From NCBI GenBank assembly GCA_021200555.1, contig JAJQGK010000118.1, positions 1 to 34,586 on the forward strand: a DNA stretch of 34,586 bases. Reading direction: 5' to 3'. Below, in pieces: positions 31,250 through 34,586 of the stretch. Every line of letters starts with the position of its first letter. Positions within the stretch are counted from its first letter, which is position 1. The notes under the pieces were generated by a model. That model had not been told where the DNA came from. It searched no databases and saw nothing but the letters and a program-made list of their open reading frames with translations. The position numbers and the translations under genes were made by a program. This DNA is from Clostridiales bacterium. GTDB lineage: Bacteria; Bacillota; Clostridia; Oscillospirales; Acutalibacteraceae.

Positions 31250-31297
31250 TGTTCATATTCACATAAGCAAGCCATTTTTTTAAGAGGTTGTCACTTT

Positions 31298-32623
31298 ATG
31301 AAACAAACAAACATAATATTTTATTTTACAGATCAGCAGCGATGGGATACCGTAAATGAAGCCGTAATGCCCAATGTTTGTTCACTTGCCGAGGAAGGTG
31401 TTTGGTTTGAAAACAACTTCACCTGCCAGCCGGTGTGCGGACCTGCCAGAGCCTGCCTACAGACCGGTGTTTACGCCACACAGTGCGGCTGTTATTGGAA
31501 CGGCATAGCACTCCCCAATGACAGACCAAGTCTTGCGCACTATTTTAACAATGCAGGCTATCAGACCGCATATATAGGCAAGTGGCATTTAGCATCTGAC
31601 AGGCTGCCGAATATCGGACTTCACTGTGAAAAAACCGCCATTCCGAAGGATCGTTTAGGTGAATACCAGTATTTCCGAGGTGCAGATGTACTTGAATTTA
31701 CATCCCACGGATATGACGGCTATGTCTTTGACGAAAACGGTAACAGACTTGATTTCAAAGGATACAGAGCAGACTGCATTAATGATTATGCCCTGGAGTA
31801 TTTGGACAATTACGACAGGAGCAAGCCGTTTTTTATGTTTGTAAGCCAGCTTGAACCGCATCACCAAAACGATAGACACACATACGAGGGATATAAGCCG
31901 ACGATTGAAAAGTTTAAAGATTATCCGATTCCGCCTGATCTGTCTTTTTTGCAAGGCGATTACAACGAAATGTACCCGGATTATATTTCCGCAATCAACA
32001 GAATTGACTATAATATAGGCAAGCTTGTCAATAAGCTCAAGGAGCTTGACATTTACGACAACACCGTAATTGTCTTTACGAGCGATCACGGCAGTCACTT
32101 CAAAACGAGAAATCCGGAATATAAGCGTTCCTGCCACGAAAGCTCAACGCATACTCCCCTAATAATAAAGGGCGGCGTGTTTAACGGAGGCAAAAGAGAA
32201 AAGAGGCTGTCGTCGCTTATTGATTTGCCGCCTACCCTGCTTTCCCTTGCAGGCATTCCCATACCAAATTCATATATGGGCGTTGATTTGGCACGACAAA
32301 GGGATAATACCGAGAATAAACGTGACTGCGTATTTATTCAGATAAGCGAAGCGTCAAATTCACGAGCGATAAGAACCGAAAGATATAAATATGAGGTGCG
32401 TGACGCCGCATTAACAGGCTATGCTCATCATAAATCTCGTGTTTATTTTGAAAATTATCTTTACGACTTGGAAAAAGATCCAAACGAAAAGAATAATTTA
32501 ATCAAGAACAGCAAATATTCTTCTGTTCGTCGTGAAATGAAAAAAATCCTGCTCGAACAAATGGAGCTTGCACAGGAAAAAAAACCTGTGATATTGCCCG
32601 CAGTTACAACAAGGAGAAAGTAA
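31298..32623 (+). CDS. Cytoplasmic Cys-type sulfatase (arylsulfatase family)
   Basis: 441 aa. The sulfatase signature CGPAR (47-51, in PVCGPARACLQTG) has the Cys that is matured to formylglycine, so an anaerobic sulfatase-maturating enzyme (anSME) must act elsewhere in the genome. Metal-site segments are FTDQQRWDT near the N-terminus, GKWHLA, and FTSDHGSHF. No signal peptide is visible (MKQTNIIFYFTDQQ is the beta-strand start), so it acts in the cytosol. It is coupled to a GPH-type transporter by a one-base overlap, so its substrate is probably a small sulfated sugar or similar molecule taken up intact. Released sulfate could enter CysDN. The substrate is not predictable from sequence. Confidence 0.9.
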   Translation: MKQTNIIFYFTDQQRWDTVNEAVMPNVCSLAEEGVWFENNFTCQPVCGPARACLQTGVYATQCGCYWNGIALPNDRPSLAHYFNNAGYQTAYIGKWHLASDRLPNIGLHCEKTAIPKDRLGEYQYFRGADVLEFTSHGYDGYVFDENGNRLDFKGYRADCINDYALEYLDNYDRSKPFFMFVSQLEPHHQNDRHTYEGYKPTIEKFKDYPIPPDLSFLQGDYNEMYPDYISAINRIDYNIGKLVNKLKELDIYDNTVIVFTSDHGSHFKTRNPEYKRSCHESSTHTPLIIKGGVFNGGKREKRLSSLIDLPPTLLSLAGIPIPNSYMGVDLARQRDNTENKRDCVFIQISEASNSRAIRTERYKYEVRDAALTGYAHHKSRVYFENYLYDLEKDPNEKNNLIKNSKYSSVRREMKKILLEQMELAQEKKPVILPAVTTRRK

Positions 32624-34173
32624 TGAGCAGCAAAAAAGCTAATCAAAAGAAATATTTGACACTCAAAGAACGTGCTTGCTTCACGGTCGGTGCGTTTGGA
32701 AGATCGGGCATCTATACACTGATGTCAATGTTTACATTGGTGTTTTTCCAAAATGGTGCCGGTTTAACTCTCAGTCAGGGTACAACGATTATCTTAATCG
32801 GCAGAGTTTTCGATGCAATCAACGACCCGGTTATGGGTATGATTGTTGACAGAACAAAATCGAAATGGGGCAAAATGAGGCCTTATTTGCTTTTTGCTCC
32901 CGTGCCTATTGCAATTTGCACAATTTTGCTGTTCACCGCTCCGTTTGAACAGGGTTCGACAGCTGCTTTTGTATGGGCACTTGTTACATATATTTTATGG
33001 GGTGTTGCCTTTACCGTTCAGGATGTTCCGTTTTGGGGGCTTTCATCCGTCATCACGCCTCTGGAAAGTGAGAGAACATCGTTTATCTCAACCGCACGTT
33101 TAGGCTCAACATTCGGCAGTATATTGCCGGCTCTTCTTGTTCCGATTTTATATCAAAGCAACTTGGGGTATACAACAGGTTTTTTCATCAGCAGTGTTAT
33201 TTTCGCATTTCTCGGCTGCGGACTTTCAATCCTGATTTTCTTTGTCTCCAAAGAGAGAGTACCAAAAACAGATAACACGCCGTCATTTAAGGAAACCTTT
33301 GCGGTTTTGCACAAGGATAAGCTTCTAATCATTGTAATATTCGCCGGCGTTTTAGGCTCTACAATGGTTACGGCAAACCAGTGCGCAGACTATATAGGCA
33401 ATTATCTTGTTATCCAAAACTTCACGGATTTTAGCCAAATATTTGATTTATCCGGTAATTTGTTGAGCAATGCAGACGCTGCAGCGGCATATGATTTTTG
33501 GATTCCAAGGGGAACTATAGTAACAACTCTCACAGTTGCAATCGGTGTCGGGATGGTTCCGGCTATGGCAATTTTCCCTATGCTCAGGAAAAAGCTTTCT
33601 TTAAAACAGATTTATATCGGCTCTGCAATTTTCGGCCTCGTTGTGCATGTTTTATGCTATGTTGTAATCAGTGCGGATATTACCAATTTCAGCATTTATA
33701 TGCTTTGGGTATTTCTTTTCCTGATGGGATTACCGCTCGGCATTTACAATGTAATCACATATGCTCTTATTGCTGACTCAGTTGATTATCTTGAATGGAA
33801 AACAGGAGAGAGACACGAGGGCGTTTGTTTTTCATTTCAAACCTTCCTTTCAAAGGTAAATGCTGCAATAGCTACTTTCGTTTTCGGTCAGCTTCTTGAT
33901 GCCACTGATTTTAAAGCAGTTGACAAATCCCTTGTTGATGTTGAGGGCAGACAGATATTCTTTCAGCAGTCGATTGAAACTCAAAAGGTATTGCTTGCAC
34001 TTGTCACAATTGTGCCTGCGATCGGCTTTCTGCTTACTATAATTCCGATGTTCTTCAATGAATATACCGGAAAGACAAAGGAAGAGGCTCAAATCCAGCT
34101 TGAAGAAGCGAGAGATAAAAAAATAAAAATTGAGAATCAAGCAACCGCCGACGGGGTTATTCGATTAAAATAA
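32623..34173 (+). CDS. GPH-family (MFS) sugar:cation symporter
   Basis: A 516-aa integral membrane protein with about 12 hydrophobic helices. The GPH/melibiose-carrier signatures are RVFDAINDPVMGMIVDRTKS, KWGKMRPYLLF in the first half, and the second-half SVDYLEWKTGERHEGVCFS. These transporters import glycosides or uronides with Na+ or H+. A hydrophilic, charged C-terminus (EEAQIQLEEARDKKIK) follows. ATG 32623 overlaps the sulfatase stop (TAATG) behind AAGGAGAAAG. The pairing predicts import of a sulfated saccharide for the adjacent sulfatase; substrate specificity is inference. Confidence 0.9.
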   Translation: MSSKKANQKKYLTLKERACFTVGAFGRSGIYTLMSMFTLVFFQNGAGLTLSQGTTIILIGRVFDAINDPVMGMIVDRTKSKWGKMRPYLLFAPVPIAICTILLFTAPFEQGSTAAFVWALVTYILWGVAFTVQDVPFWGLSSVITPLESERTSFISTARLGSTFGSILPALLVPILYQSNLGYTTGFFISSVIFAFLGCGLSILIFFVSKERVPKTDNTPSFKETFAVLHKDKLLIIVIFAGVLGSTMVTANQCADYIGNYLVIQNFTDFSQIFDLSGNLLSNADAAAAYDFWIPRGTIVTTLTVAIGVGMVPAMAIFPMLRKKLSLKQIYIGSAIFGLVVHVLCYVVISADITNFSIYMLWVFLFLMGLPLGIYNVITYALIADSVDYLEWKTGERHEGVCFSFQTFLSKVNAAIATFVFGQLLDATDFKAVDKSLVDVEGRQIFFQQSIETQKVLLALVTIVPAIGFLLTIIPMFFNEYTGKTKEEAQIQLEEARDKKIKIENQATADGVIRLK

Positions 34174-34176
34174 TTG

Positions 34177-34205
34177 TTGACAAGTCAGGAAAAAATGATT
34201 ATAAT
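34177..34205 (+). promoter_or_regulatory. Perfect-consensus promoter facing the tRNA-like repeats
   Basis: TTGACA (34177-34182) and TATAAT (34200-34205) are both perfect, with a 17-bp spacer. It begins 4 nt after the transporter stop. No protein gene with a ribosome site lies downstream in the window, so a stable or non-coding RNA containing the repeat units is the likely product. Confidence 0.8.
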
Positions 34206-34322
34206 AAGTTTCGGCTTAAGATGAATTATTTTAACGCCTTAATATGGTAAAAGCCAAGAACCGCAAGAGGGCGGACAAAGCATTCTTAGATGGCACTTGT
34301 TTTTTAAATATTTTTTTATTAT

Positions 34323-34359
34323 CGGGGTGTAGTGCAGTTGGAAGCGCGCCTGCTTTGGG
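34323..34359 (+). pseudogene. 5' half of tRNA-Pro(TGG), copy 1
   Basis: CGGGGTG acceptor strand, TA, a D-arm (GTGC...GCGC), the anticodon-stem strand CCTGC and the loop TTTGGG (anticodon TGG) match a bacterial proline tRNA. After this the expected GCAGG stem strand, T-arm (GTTCRANNC) and 3' acceptor are missing and CAACACATCC follows. It cannot be a functional tRNA. Confidence 0.75.
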
Positions 34360-34520
34360 CAACACATCCGAACGCCGCCGGTGGCGGATGAAGTGAGGAT
34401 TTGTTGGCGCAGCGGTCGGCGATTGGCAAGGCAATCCTTTGCCGCAGACAGAGCCGGGAACCGCAAGAGGGCGGACAAAGCATTCTCGGATAGTTCTCGT
34501 TTTTTACATTTTGATATTTT

Positions 34521-34557
34521 CGGGGTGTAGCGCAGTTGGAAGCGCGCCTGCTTTGGG
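34521..34557 (+). pseudogene. 5' half of tRNA-Pro(TGG), copy 2
   Basis: It has the same truncated tRNA-Pro segment as copy 1, here with an intact Watson-Crick D-stem (GCGC...GCGC). It is again cut immediately after the TTTGGG anticodon loop and joined to CAACACATCC. Keeping the identical breakpoint in both copies shows the half-tRNA is a fixed part of the repeat. Confidence 0.75.
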
Positions 34558-34586
34558 CAACACATCCGAACGCCGCCGGTGGCGGA

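Larger units (their letters stand above)
34253..34586 (+). repeat. Tandem ~200-bp repeat, second copy cut by the window end
   Basis: Copy 1 begins at GCC(A/G)(A/G)GAACCGCAAGAGGGCG (34253) and copy 2 at 34453, a 200-bp period. The tRNA-like part recurs with a 198-bp period. Each unit has GAACCGCAAGAGGGCGGAC, an AT-rich spacer with T-runs, a tRNA-Pro 5' half, and CAACACATCCGAACGCC followed by a CCGCC-GGT-GGCGG hairpin. The minus-strand track ORFs here repeat the same peptide (MCCPKQARF...) only because the DNA repeats, so I reject them as genes. The window stops inside the repeat, perhaps an assembly edge. Confidence 0.85.

Noticed and set aside
34323-34359. Functional tRNA-Pro gene
   Set aside because: The 3' anticodon stem, T-arm and acceptor strand are absent and no GTTCRANNC T-loop follows, so a complete tRNA cannot form.
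34231-34565. Minus-strand ORFs (67 and 108 aa) with repeated MCCPKQARF-like peptides
   Set aside because: They are antisense readings of the tandem tRNA-half repeat; the peptide repeats only because the DNA does. No ribosome site or promoter fits.
1-34586. CRISPR array, insertion sequence transposase, prophage genes
   Set aside because: No regularly spaced short repeats, transposase or phage structural proteins were found; the only repeats are the MITE-like pair and the tRNA-half tandem.

Overview
The window looks like a chromosomal piece of an anaerobic Firmicute of class Clostridia, probably an Oscillospirales/Eubacteriales gut-type lineage. This rests on gene content and architecture: clostridial flavoprotein families, a PASTA-type kinase homologue with an N-terminal zinc ribbon, a TldD/TldE pair, an AsrC-type sulfite reductase, strong AGGAGG-like ribosome binding sites and many near-consensus sigma-A promoters with 17-bp spacers. 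No 16S or other phylogenetic marker is present, so the assignment is inference. Nearly all genes are on the + strand.

Region 1 (1-1.5 kb) is a small accessory patch. It has a consensus promoter, an XRE/Cro-type regulator, a gene broken by at least four frame changes, and two overlapping unknown small proteins. Region 2 (1.7-11.9 kb) is housekeeping-like: a divergent EF-G paralogue, a bidirectional terminator block with a 46-aa minus-strand small protein missed by the ORF track, two FAD oxidoreductases (HI0933/BaiN-like and COG2509-like), a membrane pseudokinase with PASTA domains, and TldD/TldE. A MITE-like imperfect palindrome and a hairpin close this region near 12.1 kb.

Region 3 (12.3-20.5 kb) starts at a clear promoter. 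It encodes a DUF2318/FtrD-like metal protein and an HMA-SafE-cupredoxin fusion, then hemA, a Met8/CysG-N-like gene, hemC, a cobA-hemD fusion, hemB and hemL. These tetrapyrrole genes cover the route from glutamyl-tRNA to siroheme; no genes for protoheme are present. Region 4 (20.5-30.4 kb), behind its own promoter and a structured leader, is a sulfur assimilation operon: aprA, aprB, cysD, cysN, metY, an AsrC-like siroheme sulfite reductase, tusA, a thioredoxin-like protein, a ThiS-like sulfur carrier ending in GGGC, a ThiF/MoeB-type E1, a JAMM (M67) peptidase and a thioredoxin reductase-like flavoprotein. tcdA, a cytosolic Cys-type sulfatase and a GPH/MFS transporter follow.

Together regions 3 and 4 read as a nearly self-contained route. 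Sulfate, possibly released by the sulfatase from an imported organosulfate, is activated to APS by CysDN and reduced to sulfite by AprAB. The siroheme enzyme reduces sulfite to sulfide, and the sulfur is loaded on the carrier protein as a C-terminal thiocarboxylate and passed to MetY to make homocysteine. The carrier/E1/JAMM/MetY set matches the logic of the HcyS/HcyF/HcyD-MetY system known from Wolinella succinogenes, but with a -GGGC tail and extra TusA, thioredoxin and AsrC partners. This is the most interesting system in the window.

Region 5 (34.17-34.59 kb) has a perfect-consensus promoter followed by a tandem ~200-bp repeat. Each unit carries the 5' half of a proline tRNA (TGG anticodon) that stops just after the anticodon. 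The window ends inside the second copy.
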